A stretch of DNA of 64,000 nucleotides from Candidatus Desulfobacillus denitrificans. GTDB lineage: Bacteria > Pseudomonadota > Gammaproteobacteria > Burkholderiales > Rhodocyclaceae. The DNA lies in assembly GCA_017347485.1 (NCBI GenBank), contig AP021857.1, positions 1,155,390 to 1,219,389 of the forward strand, written 5' to 3'. A model generated the notes under the pieces. That model was given only the letters and a program-made list of their open reading frames with translations. It ran no database searches and was not told the DNA's origin. A program made the translations under genes and the position numbers. Below are positions 7,889 through 15,632 of the stretch, in pieces. Within the stretch, counting starts at the first letter, position 1, and each line of letters opens with the position of its first letter.

Positions 7889-9679
7889 ATGAGCAAGCAA
7901 GACGTCTGCGACCTGCCGGGGATCGTCGCCCGCTGGCAGCACGATTCCGCCAACCTGGTGCAGATCCTGCGCGACATCCAGGAGTCCTGCGGCACGATTC
8001 CCTCCGACACGCTCGACCAGCTGGCGAAGCTGCTTGGGGTGCCGCGCGTGCGCATCGAGGCGACGGCGAGCTTCTACGCCTTCTTCCACGCCGAGTCCCA
8101 CGGCGCCTACGAGGTCCTCTTTTCCGACAACATCGTCGACCACATGGCCGGCAAGGAGGATCTCAAGCAGTATTTCTGCGAGCGGCTCTGGCTGGAACCG
8201 AAAAAGCTTTCCGAGGACGGCCTGGTGTATGTCGACGACACCGCCGACATCGGCCTCGCCGACCAGGCGCCGGCGATGCTGGTGAACGGCCTGGCCATCG
8301 CGTCGCTGGACAAGGCGCGCCTGGACCTCGTCGCCGAGCTGATCCGCGCGAAGAAGCCCCTGGACGAGTGGCCGCCGATGCTGTTCGAGATCCCCGACCA
8401 CGTGCGCAAGGCGGGTCCGCTGACGGGCGAAGCGTTTGTCCCGGGCGCGGCCCTGCGGGCCATGATCGCGCGCGGCACCGAGGCGACGCTGGCCGAGGTG
8501 GAGGCGGCCAACCTGCGCGGCCGCGGCGGCGCCGGCTTCAAGACGGCGACCAAGTGGGCGAGCTGCCGCAAGGCGGAAGGCACGGCGCACTACGTGGTGT
8601 GCAACGCCGACGAGGGCGAGCCGGGCACCTTCAAGGACCGCGTGCTGCTCGCCAGCCATGCCGACCTGGTGTTCGAGGGCATGACGGCGTGCGCCCGCGT
8701 CATCGGCGCTAAGCAGGGTTTTCTCTACTTGCGCGGCGAGTACAGGAACCTGCTGGAGAGGCTAAAGTCAGTCCTGGCGGGACGGCGCGAGGCGGGCTTG
8801 CTGGGGCAGAACATCCTCGGCGAGGCCGGCTTCGACTTCGACATCGAGATCCACCTCGGCGCCGGTGCCTACATCTGCGGCGAGGAATCGGCGCTGATCG
8901 AGTCCCTAGAAGGCAAGCCGGGCAAGCCGAGGAACCGCCCGCCCTTCCCGGACCGCTGCGGCTATCGCAACCAGCCGACGGTGGTGAACAACGTCGAGAC
9001 CTTCGCCTGCGCGGCGCGCATCGTCGAGCGCGGCGGCGCCTGGTTCGCCGCCATCGGCACGCCGCAGTCGACCGGGACCAAGCTCGTCTCGATCTCCGGC
9101 GATTGCCAGCGGCCGGGCGTGTATGAATATCCCTTCGGCGTCGCGGTGCAGCAGATCCTCATCGACTGCGGCGCCGAGGATGCCCATGCCGTGCAGGTCT
9201 CCGGGCCGTCGGGCACCTGCATCTCCTTTCGCGAGTTCGACCGCCGCATCGCCTTCGAGGACCTCGCCACGGCCGGCGCCTTCATGGTCTTCTCGCGCCG
9301 CCGCGACATGTTCGAGGTGGCGCGCAACTTCACCCATTTCTTCGCCCACGAGAGCTGCGGCTTCTGCACGCCGTGCCGCGTCGGCACCTCGCTGCTGAAG
9401 CACACCATGGACAAACTGGCGGCGGGCAAGGGCTCGGCCTACGACATGAACGAGATGAAGAAAATCATGCACGTCCTGCGCGGCACCGCCCACTGCGGAC
9501 TCGGCCACACGGCCGCCAATCCGGTGGTGCACACCATGGAGAAATTTCCCGACGCCTACGAAAGGCGGCTCAAGCGCCTAGACTTCGAGCCGGCCTTCGA
9601 CCTCGACGGCGCGCTCGCCACCGCGCGCCTGATCACCGGGCGCGACGACGAATGGGCGCACATAGCGGACGAGCCATGA
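7889..9679 (+). CDS. hoxF: HoxF, NADH-binding diaphorase subunit of the soluble hydrogenase
   Basis: A 596-residue fusion: a NuoE-like domain (about residues 1-150) followed by a NuoF-like domain. The NuoF part has the NADH/FMN sites GRGGAGFKTATKW and GAGAYICGEESALIESLEG and the [4Fe-4S] ligands in ESCGFCTPC plus a later Cys in AHCGLGH. The NuoE part keeps the fold marker ATASFYAFF but has only scattered cysteines. The positions that hold the [2Fe-2S] cluster in NuoE, including the CLGAC-type motif, read DIGLAD here. The subunit oxidises or reduces NAD(H) in the cytoplasm as part of HoxFUYH. The ATG at 7889 lacks a close Shine-Dalgarno site. The stop overlaps the start of hoxU by four bases. 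Confidence 0.95.
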   Translation: MSKQDVCDLPGIVARWQHDSANLVQILRDIQESCGTIPSDTLDQLAKLLGVPRVRIEATASFYAFFHAESHGAYEVLFSDNIVDHMAGKEDLKQYFCERLWLEPKKLSEDGLVYVDDTADIGLADQAPAMLVNGLAIASLDKARLDLVAELIRAKKPLDEWPPMLFEIPDHVRKAGPLTGEAFVPGAALRAMIARGTEATLAEVEAANLRGRGGAGFKTATKWASCRKAEGTAHYVVCNADEGEPGTFKDRVLLASHADLVFEGMTACARVIGAKQGFLYLRGEYRNLLERLKSVLAGRREAGLLGQNILGEAGFDFDIEIHLGAGAYICGEESALIESLEGKPGKPRNRPPFPDRCGYRNQPTVVNNVETFACAARIVERGGAWFAAIGTPQSTGTKLVSISGDCQRPGVYEYPFGVAVQQILIDCGAEDAHAVQVSGPSGTCISFREFDRRIAFEDLATAGAFMVFSRRRDMFEVARNFTHFFAHESCGFCTPCRVGTSLLKHTMDKLAAGKGSAYDMNEMKKIMHVLRGTAHCGLGHTAANPVVHTMEKFPDAYERRLKRLDFEPAFDLDGALATARLITGRDDEWAHIADEP

Positions 9680-10401
9680 GCCAGACCAAGACCTTCAGTC
9701 TCGACGGCAGGACCATCCCCTTCGAGGAGGGCGAAACCATCATGGAGGCGGCCGCCGCGGCGGGGGTGTACATTCCGCACCTGTGCCACCATCCCGAGTT
9801 CAAGCCGCACGGCTCCTGCAAGCTGTGCACGGTGAATATCGGCGGGCGGCTGGGGGCCGCCTGCACCAACCGCGCCGCCGAAGGCATGCAGGTGGAGAGC
9901 GAAACCGAGGCGATCAACGCCGACCGGCTGGCGCTGACGCAGATGCTCTTCGTCGAGGGCAACCACATCTGTCCGTCCTGCGAAAAGAGCGGCAACTGCC
10001 AGCTGCAGGCGGTGGCCTACCACCTCGGCATGCTGACGCCGCATTTCACCCATTTTTACCCGTCGCGCGACGTCGATGCCTCGCATCCCGACGTGCTGCT
10101 CGAACGCAACCGCTGCATCCTCTGCGAGCTGTGCGTGCGCGCCAGCCGCGACGTCGACGGCAAGAACGTCTTCGGCATCGGCGGCCGCGGCATCAAGGCG
10201 CGCCTGATCGTCAATTCCGCCAGCGGGCGTCTGGCCGACACCGACCTGTCCGTCACCGACCGCGCCGCCGAGGTGTGCCCGACCGGCGCCATTATCCGCA
10301 AGCGGCACGGCTTTACCGTGCCGATCGGCCACCGGCTCTACGACCGCCGCGACATCGCCGAAGCGCCGGTGGCCGGCATGGAAGGGCCGAAGCGTGGCTG
10401 A
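9676..10401 (+). CDS. hoxU: HoxU, iron-sulfur subunit of the diaphorase module
   Basis: A 241-residue homologue of the N-terminal part of NuoG. The [2Fe-2S] plant-type ligands are in HLCHHPEFKPHGSCKLC with a later Cys in AACTNR; the His-Cys3-type site is in HICPSCEKSGNC; and a CxxCxxC set is in RCILCELCVRAS with a distant CPTG. It wires electrons from the FMN in HoxF to HoxY. The ATG at 9676 overlaps hoxF by four bases; the reading frame is open further 5' but that part is antisense-like filler. It overlaps the next gene, hoxY, by eight bases. Confidence 0.95.
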   Translation: MSQTKTFSLDGRTIPFEEGETIMEAAAAAGVYIPHLCHHPEFKPHGSCKLCTVNIGGRLGAACTNRAAEGMQVESETEAINADRLALTQMLFVEGNHICPSCEKSGNCQLQAVAYHLGMLTPHFTHFYPSRDVDASHPDVLLERNRCILCELCVRASRDVDGKNVFGIGGRGIKARLIVNSASGRLADTDLSVTDRAAEVCPTGAIIRKRHGFTVPIGHRLYDRRDIAEAPVAGMEGPKRG

Positions 10402-10939
10402 GGCGAAGAAGCTCAGGGTCGCCACCTGCTCGCTGGCGGGCTGCTTCGGCTGCCACATGTCGCTGCTCGACATCGACGAGAAGCTGTTCGAACTGGTCAA
10501 GCACATCGAGTTCGACCGCTCGCCGCTCACCGACATCAAGACCTGCGGGCCCTGCGACATCGGCATCGTCGAAGGCGGCGTCTGCAATGCCGAAAACGTG
10601 CACGTGCTGAAGGCGTTCCGCAAGAACTGCCGCATCCTGGTGGCGCTGGGCGCCTGCGCCATCACCGGCGGCATCCCCTCCTGGCGCAACAACGTCGATT
10701 TGTGGGACTGCTTCCAGGAGGTGTACCACTACGGCATCGGCCTCGAGAAGGGGCAGGTCCCCAACGATCCCGAGCTGCCGCTGCCCTTCGACAAGGTGCA
10801 TCCGATCAACGAGGTGGTGCGGGTCGATTATTTCCTGCCCGGCTGTCCGCCGCCGGCCGATGCGATCTGGAAATTCCTCACCGACCTCGCCGCCGGGCGC
10901 GAGCCGAAGCTCGACTACGAGATGCTGCACTATGACTGA
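10394..10939 (+). CDS. hoxY: HoxY, small subunit of the NAD-reducing hydrogenase
   Basis: A 181-residue small subunit holding the single proximal [4Fe-4S] cluster. Ligand cysteines are visible in CSLAGCFGCH (Cys17 and Cys20), LGACAITGG and GCPPPAD. It lacks a Tat signal, as expected for a cytoplasmic group 3d enzyme. The start is GTG 10394, inside the end of hoxU. hoxH follows after a 126-base gap filled by a repeat hairpin, an unusual break in an otherwise overlapping operon. Confidence 0.95.
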   Translation: MAEAKKLRVATCSLAGCFGCHMSLLDIDEKLFELVKHIEFDRSPLTDIKTCGPCDIGIVEGGVCNAENVHVLKAFRKNCRILVALGACAITGGIPSWRNNVDLWDCFQEVYHYGIGLEKGQVPNDPELPLPFDKVHPINEVVRVDYFLPGCPPPADAIWKFLTDLAAGREPKLDYEMLHYD

Positions 10940-10960
10940 AAGACCAGGAAACCGCTCTCG

Positions 10961-11049
10961 ACACAGAGAACACAGAGACACAGAGGGCACAGGGAGGAGC
11001 AAACGAGAGGAATCTCTGTGTTCTCTGTGTCTTTGTGCCCTCTGTGTTG
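10961..11049 (+). repeat. CACAGAG-type inverted repeat between hoxY and hoxH
   Basis: The left arm (from 10961, built of ACACAGAGA units) and right arm (about 11013-11049, TCTCTGTGTT units) are reverse complements with a few mismatches over about 30 bp, separated by about 20 bases. The hairpin ends just before the AAGGAGG of hoxH. A related element is at 20801-20867 ahead of hypX. It could stabilise the upstream message or tune hoxH translation. Its short-period composition resembles dispersed intergenic repeats of betaproteobacteria. Confidence 0.8.
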
Positions 11050-11065
11050 AAGGAGGTTGGTGTTG

Positions 11066-12532
11066 ATGGCGTCCGAACTCGAAACCGCCGCCCACCCCGA
11101 GAACCTCAAGCGGGTCGTCATCGAGCCGGTGTCCCGCGTCGAGGGCCATGGCAAGGTGACGCTGCTGCTCGACGCCGACAACCGCGTGCATCAGGTGCGC
11201 CTGCACATCGTCGAGTTCCGCGGCTTCGAGAAGTTCATCCAGGGCCGCCCCTACTGGGAGGTGCCGGTGCTGGTGCAGCGCCTGTGCGGCATCTGTCCGG
11301 TGTCGCACCACCTCGCCGCCTCGAAGGCGCTCGACATCGTCGTCGGCGCCCGGCAGCTCACGCCGACGGCCGAGAAGATGCGCCGCCTGATGCACCTCGG
11401 CCAGATCCTGCAGTCGCACGCCCTGCATTTCTTTCATCTCGCCTCGCCCGACCTGCTGTTCGGCTTCGACGCCGAGGTGGCGCAGCGCAACGTGGTGCAC
11501 GTCGCCGCCGTCGACCCGGAGGTGGCGCGAAAGGGTGTGCTGCTGAGGAAATACGGCCAGGAAATCATCCGCCACACGGCCGGCAAGCGGGTGCACGGCA
11601 CCGGCTCGGTGCCGGGCGGAGTGAACAAGAACCTCAGCCGCGCCGAACGGGCCGAATTGCTCGGCGAGATCGACACCATCGTCGAATGGAGCCGCGAGGC
11701 GGTCGGCATCGTGCGCGGCCTGTTCGAAAGGCACGCGGCGCTCTACGAGTCCTTCGGCCGCTTCGAGTCGAACCGCCTCGGCCTGGTGCGCGCCGACGGC
11801 GCGCTCGATCTCTACCACGGCGGCCTGCGCGCCACCGCCGCGGACGGCGCCGTCATCTTCGACCATGCCGACTACCAGAGCTACTACGAGCTGATCCACG
11901 AGGAAGTGAAGCCCTGGTCCTACATGAAGTTCCCCTTCCTCCTCGCCCAGGGCAGCGAGGCCGGCTGGTATCGCGTCGGCCCGCTGGCGCGCGTGGCGCA
12001 GTGCGACTTCATTCCGACCGTTCTGGCCGAGGCGGCGCGGCGCGAGTTCCTCGCCTTCGACGGCGGCGCGGCGCTGTCGGCGCCGCTCGGCTACCACTGG
12101 GCGCGCCTGATCGAGATGCTGCACGCCGCCGAAGGCATCAAGGAACTGCTGCTCGACAACGACCTGTCCGGCGGAGACCTCATCGTGCGCGGCGAGCCGC
12201 AGCTGCGCGGCGTCGGCGTCATCGAGGCGCCGCGCGGCACGCTGATCCACCACTATCGCGTCAACGAGGACGACCAGATCGTCAACGCCAACCTGATCGT
12301 GTCCACCACCCACAACAACCAGGCCATGAACACGGCCGTGCGCGAGGTGGCGCGCCGGTATCTCGACGGCCGCACACTCACGGAAGGGCTGCTCAACCAC
12401 ATCGAGGTGGCCATCCGCGCCTTCGATCCCTGCCTGTCCTGCGCCACGCACGCGCTGGGCAAGATGCCGCTCGAGCTGGAGCTGGTCGATGCCGACGGGC
12501 AGGTCGTCGACCGGCTGCTTCGCGGCGGCTGA
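11066..12532 (+). CDS. hoxH: HoxH, catalytic large subunit of the NAD-reducing hydrogenase
   Basis: A 488-residue group 3d [NiFe] large subunit. The nickel ligands are in RLCGIC (N-terminal) and DPCLSC (C-terminal), the latter followed by Ala-Thr-His and a 26-residue extension that HoxW removes. With HoxFUY it couples H2 oxidation to NAD+ reduction. Several in-frame starts (TTG, GTG, TTG) precede the ATG at 11066; the ATG is chosen because the AAGGAGG at 11050-11056 is nine bases away. The stop codon overlaps the start of hoxW. Confidence 0.96.
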   Translation: MASELETAAHPENLKRVVIEPVSRVEGHGKVTLLLDADNRVHQVRLHIVEFRGFEKFIQGRPYWEVPVLVQRLCGICPVSHHLAASKALDIVVGARQLTPTAEKMRRLMHLGQILQSHALHFFHLASPDLLFGFDAEVAQRNVVHVAAVDPEVARKGVLLRKYGQEIIRHTAGKRVHGTGSVPGGVNKNLSRAERAELLGEIDTIVEWSREAVGIVRGLFERHAALYESFGRFESNRLGLVRADGALDLYHGGLRATAADGAVIFDHADYQSYYELIHEEVKPWSYMKFPFLLAQGSEAGWYRVGPLARVAQCDFIPTVLAEAARREFLAFDGGAALSAPLGYHWARLIEMLHAAEGIKELLLDNDLSGGDLIVRGEPQLRGVGVIEAPRGTLIHHYRVNEDDQIVNANLIVSTTHNNQAMNTAVREVARRYLDGRTLTEGLLNHIEVAIRAFDPCLSCATHALGKMPLELELVDADGQVVDRLLRGG

Positions 12533-13005
12533 TGGCGGATTCGGTGCTGGTTTTCGGCTGGGGCAACCCGAGCCGCGGCGACGACGCCCTCGGCCCGGCG
12601 CTGATCGAACGGATCGCGGCTGAACTGCCCGAACATGCCGAGTGGGATGAACTCACCCTGCTCACCGATTTCCAGTTGCAGCCCGAACATGCCCTCGACC
12701 TGGAAGGACAGGATCGCGTGCTGTTCGTCGATGCCAGCGTCTCCTGCGTGTCGCCATACGCCTTCGACCGGCTGCGTCCGCTGCCCGGCTTCAGCTATAC
12801 CACCCACGCCATGCAGCCGGAAGCCCTGCTGGCGGTGTTCCGCCAGGTGAGCGGCAGCGAACCGCCGCCGGCCTGGCTGCTGACGGTGCGCGGCGAGTCC
12901 TTCGAATTGGGCGAGCCGCTGAGTGCGGCGGCAGCGCGGCATCTGGAGGCCGCCACCGTTTTCGTCACATCGTTGCTTTCGGGCGAATGGCAGCGCTTCG
13001 ACTGA
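12532..13005 (+). CDS. hoxW: HoxW, maturation protease for HoxH
   Basis: A 157-residue HycI/HoxW-family endopeptidase. The start signature FGWGNPSRGDDALGP corresponds to GIGNxxxxDEGxG of HybD, with Asp in place of the nickel-binding Glu, a known variation in the HoxW group. The strand VLFVDASV supplies the second acidic ligand and THAM the histidine. It would cut the 26-residue tail of HoxH. Translation is coupled by a TGATG junction. The stop codon is overlapped by an FNR-like box for the next operon. Confidence 0.9.
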   Translation: MADSVLVFGWGNPSRGDDALGPALIERIAAELPEHAEWDELTLLTDFQLQPEHALDLEGQDRVLFVDASVSCVSPYAFDRLRPLPGFSYTTHAMQPEALLAVFRQVSGSEPPPAWLLTVRGESFELGEPLSAAAARHLEAATVFVTSLLSGEWQRFD

Positions 13006-13044
13006 TCCACGTCAAGGTTTGAAAATTTCCCTGCCGGTTAGTAT
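13002..13044 (+). promoter_or_regulatory. FNR-type class II promoter for the hupK-hyp operon
   Basis: CTGATCCACGTCAA (13002-13015) matches TTGAT-N4-ATCAA in eight of ten positions. Its centre is 13008.5. A -10-like hexamer TAGTAT lies at 13039-13044, within one base of the place expected for a class II FNR promoter (-41.5), giving a start near 13051. The downstream leader (to 13190) is AT-rich at 13090-13130, unlike its surroundings. No sigma-54 (GG-N10-GC) element was found here. Confidence 0.6.
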
Positions 13045-13189
13045 CCTTCCGGTTCAGGTACGGAGCTGGAAGGCTGATTCTTGCCATGCCATTTTGTAAT
13101 TTCTAGCCCATTGTTAATAAACAAAAAGAATCGCATGTCGAGCCGGCATGCTTCTTGTTATCCAAGAGGCCTTGCGGAATGGAAAGCAG

Positions 13190-14287
13190 ATGATCAGCGA
13201 AGGCAAGCTGGAGTTCGACATCGCCTGGGACGGCAGGCGGATCGTCGGCGCAGGGATCCATTCCTCGCGCCCGGTTTTCGCCAGCCGCGTGCTGGAAGGC
13301 CAGCCGGTCGCGGAGGCGCTGAAGCGGGTGCCGCTGCTCTTCAGCGTGTGCGGCCGGGCACAGGCGATGGCCGCCGCCGCGGCCTGCGATGCGGCGAGGG
13401 GTTTGCGCGCCGGCGAGGCGGTGCAGCAGGCGCGCGAGCGCGCGCTGGCCGGCGAATGCCTGCAGGAATACGGCTGGCGGCTGCTGATCGACCTGCCCAT
13501 GCTGCTCGGCGAACCGTCACGGCCGGGCGAACTGGCCGACCTGCGCCGGCGCATCGCCGCGGCCGACGATGCCTTCAAGTGGCGCAGCGTGGCGACGGCG
13601 GCGGAGGAATTGCTCGAGCGGGCCGTGTTCGACATGCCCCCCGAGGCATGGCTGAAGCTGCGGCCGGCGGCGCTGGAGAAGTGGCTGGCGAAGGGCGCCG
13701 CGCCGGCGCCGCGCATGCTGGCGCGCCTGCGGCGGCTGCATCTGGGCGGCGAGTTCGGCCTGCTGCCCTGGCTGGAGGAAGCGCATCTGCCCGGCCTCGC
13801 CGCGGCGATGGACGCCGATGCGGCATTCGTGGCGCGGCCGACCTTTCAGGGACAGCCGGCCGAAACCGGCGCCCTGGCGCGGCAGCGGGCGCATCCGGCG
13901 ATCCAGCGGGAAATCGCCCAACACGGTGCCACGGCGGCGGCACGCCTGCTGGCGCGCCTGCTCGAGCTGGCGCAACTGCCCGCCCAATTGCGCGATCCGG
14001 CGGCGCAGGGCATCCGCAGCGCCGCGCCGCACCCCGGCACGGGCATCGCCGCGGTGGAAACCGCGCGCGGCACCCTGCTGCACCGGGTGGACCTGGCCGA
14101 GGGGCGCGTCGTGCGCTACCGCATCCTCGCGCCGACCGAATGGAATTTCCATCCGGACGGCGCCTTCGTGCGCGGCCTGATCGGTTGCCCGGCGAAAAGC
14201 GAGACCGAGGCGCGCGGCGCCGCCGGCCTGCTGGCGCATGCGCTGGATCCTTGCGTCAGCATCGAAACGCGGGTGCGCCGTGCATGA
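13190..14287 (+). CDS. hupK: HupK/HoxV-family hydrogenase assembly scaffold
   Basis: A 365-residue protein distantly related to [NiFe] large subunits. The first metal motif is reduced to SVCGRAQ (one Cys left) and the C-terminal one to DPCVSIE (second Cys replaced), so it cannot hold a catalytic centre. HupK/HoxV proteins are thought to carry the Fe(CN)2CO unit to the large subunit. The ATG at 13190 with GGAAAG just upstream is preferred over the GTG-like frame starting at 13148. It overlaps hypA by eight bases and is the first gene of the maturation operon. Confidence 0.85.
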   Translation: MISEGKLEFDIAWDGRRIVGAGIHSSRPVFASRVLEGQPVAEALKRVPLLFSVCGRAQAMAAAAACDAARGLRAGEAVQQARERALAGECLQEYGWRLLIDLPMLLGEPSRPGELADLRRRIAAADDAFKWRSVATAAEELLERAVFDMPPEAWLKLRPAALEKWLAKGAAPAPRMLARLRRLHLGGEFGLLPWLEEAHLPGLAAAMDADAAFVARPTFQGQPAETGALARQRAHPAIQREIAQHGATAAARLLARLLELAQLPAQLRDPAAQGIRSAAPHPGTGIAAVETARGTLLHRVDLAEGRVVRYRILAPTEWNFHPDGAFVRGLIGCPAKSETEARGAAGLLAHALDPCVSIETRVRRA

Positions 14288-14621
14288 AATGAGCCTGGCC
14301 GAGGGCGTCCTGCAGATCATCGAGGACCACGCTTCGAAGTCGGGTTTCGCGCGGGTGAAGACGGTGTGGCTGGAGATTGGCGCGCTCTCCGGCGTGGAAA
14401 CCGAGGCGATGCGCTTCTGCTTCGATGCGGTGACGCGCGGCAGCGTCGCCGAGGGCGCCGTGCTGGAGATCGTCGCCGTGCCGGGCACGGCCTGGTGCAT
14501 GCAGTGCGGCGCGACGGTGCCGGTGGCGGAGCGCTACGACCCGTGCCCGCGCTGCGGCGGCTACCAGCTGCAGGTGCAGGACGGCACGGAGATGCGGGTG
14601 AAAGAACTGGAAGTCGAGTAA
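14280..14621 (+). CDS. hypA: HypA, nickel insertion chaperone
   Basis: A 113-residue protein, the standard HypA length, when started at GTG 14280, giving Met-His-Glu-Met-Ser-Leu. His2 binds nickel in this family. The structural zinc site is the pair CMQCG and CPRCGG (about residues 75-95). An ORF beginning upstream at 14238 would bury the N-terminal amine and His2, so it is rejected. HypA works with HypB to load nickel into HybC and HoxH precursors. hypB starts 12 bases later. Confidence 0.95.
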   Translation: MHEMSLAEGVLQIIEDHASKSGFARVKTVWLEIGALSGVETEAMRFCFDAVTRGSVAEGAVLEIVAVPGTAWCMQCGATVPVAERYDPCPRCGGYQLQVQDGTEMRVKELEVE

Positions 14622-14633
14622 TCGGAGGATCAA

Positions 14634-15521
14634 ATGTGCACGGTATGCGGCTGCGGCCAGGGCGAAACGAGGATCGAGGGCGACCACGAGCACGAGCATC
14701 GCCACGACGACGGCACGGTGCACAGCCATGCCCACCACCACGACGGCGAGCACGCCCACACGCATTCCCATGGCGTGCCGCAGGCGCCGGGCGGCTTCAG
14801 CTACGCGCCGCGGCACCCCCATCACGGCCACGAACATGCCCACGCGCCGGGCCTCGCGCCGGGCCGCATGGTGCAGATCGAGCAGGACATCCTCGCCAAG
14901 AACAACGGGTACGCCAGCGCCAACCGCAGGCAATGGAAGGCGCGCGGCCTCTTCGCCATCAACCTCGTCTCCAGCCCCGGCTCGGGCAAGACCACGCTGC
15001 TGGTGGAATCCATCAAGCGCTTGGCCGGCCGCCATCCGCTGGCGGTGATCGAGGGCGACCAGCAGACCAGCAACGACGCCGAGCGCATCCGCGCCACCGG
15101 GGCGCAGGCCATCCAGGTGAACACCGGCAAGGGCTGCCACCTCGACGCCCACATGGTCGGCCACGCCTTCGAGCGGCTCGACCTGAAAGAGGGCGGCCTG
15201 CTGCTCATCGAGAACGTCGGCAACCTCGTCTGTCCCGCGGAGTTCGACCTGGGCGAAGCGCACAAGGTGGTGATCCTCTCCGTCACCGAGGGCGAGGACA
15301 AGCCGCTCAAGTACCCGAACATGTTCGCGGCGAGCGACCTGATGCTGCTGACCAAGGTCGACCTGCTGCCGCACCTGACGTTCGACGTGGCGAAGTGCCT
15401 CGAATACGCCCGCCGCGTGAACCCGAAGATCGAGGTGATGCAGGTCTCGGCCAAGAGCGGCGAGGGCATGGACGGCTGGCTCGCCTGGCTGGAAAAAGGC
15501 GTCGCATCCGCGAAGAACTGA
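14634..15521 (+). CDS. hypB: HypB, nickel-binding GTPase for hydrogenase maturation
   Basis: A 295-residue SIMIBI-class GTPase. The N-terminus has the high-affinity nickel motif CTVCGCG (residues 2-8) and then a histidine-rich region with 19 His between about residues 18 and 70, a nickel-storage feature. The P-loop is [11 protein letters not shown], with [12 protein letters not shown] as the switch region and LLTKVDLLP as the base-recognition motif. It delivers nickel through HypA in a GTP-dependent way. The repeat-bearing gap to hypF follows. Confidence 0.96.
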   Translation: MCTVCGCGQGETRIEGDHEHEHRHDDGTVHSHAHHHDGEHAHTHSHGVPQAPGGFSYAPRHPHHGHEHAHAPGLAPGRMVQIEQDILAKNNGYASANRRQWKARGLFAINLVSSPGSGKTTLLVESIKRLAGRHPLAVIEGDQQTSNDAERIRATGAQAIQVNTGKGCHLDAHMVGHAFERLDLKEGGLLLIENVGNLVCPAEFDLGEAHKVVILSVTEGEDKPLKYPNMFAASDLMLLTKVDLLPHLTFDVAKCLEYARRVNPKIEVMQVSAKSGEGMDGWLAWLEKGVASAKN

Positions 15522-15595
15522 GATGAGCGCCCCGCACGGCCGCCCGAAGGGGCGCCAGCCACGACCCGGAGCCGCGCAGCGGCGAACCGCCGTCA

Positions 15596-15616
15596 CCCCC
15601 TCCCGCGGGGAGGGGG
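15596..15616 (+). repeat. G/C-run hairpin between hypB and hypF
   Basis: A perfect 9-bp stem (CCCCCTCCC and GGGAGGGGG around GCG) followed by a G-rich tail that ends just before hypF. It belongs to the same family as the hairpins at 19311 and 19694: C-rich arm, short loop, G-rich arm and a TAGGGGGGAGGG-like tail. No T-run follows, so it is a repeat and not a terminator. Confidence 0.7.
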
Positions 15617-15632
15617 TAGGGGGGAGGGTTCA

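Noticed and set aside
10961..11049. Possible CRISPR-like array from repeated CACAGAG units
   Set aside because: The units are contiguous short tandem copies forming a hairpin, without spacers of regular length; no cas genes are present.
10313..12451. A 712-residue minus-strand reading frame opposite hoxY and hoxH
   Set aside because: Antisense shadow; it also reads through the CACAGAG repeat and has no start-site or domain support.
13020..13100. Possible sigma-54 promoter (GG...GC) before hupK
   Set aside because: GG/GC pairs are present but the spacing is 9 or 13, not 10, and the flanks do not match; the FNR-type promoter explains the region better.
14238..14282. Longer HypA start at 14238
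   Set aside because: It would move the conserved His2 away from the N-terminus and add unrelated residues; GTG 14280 gives the normal 113-residue protein.
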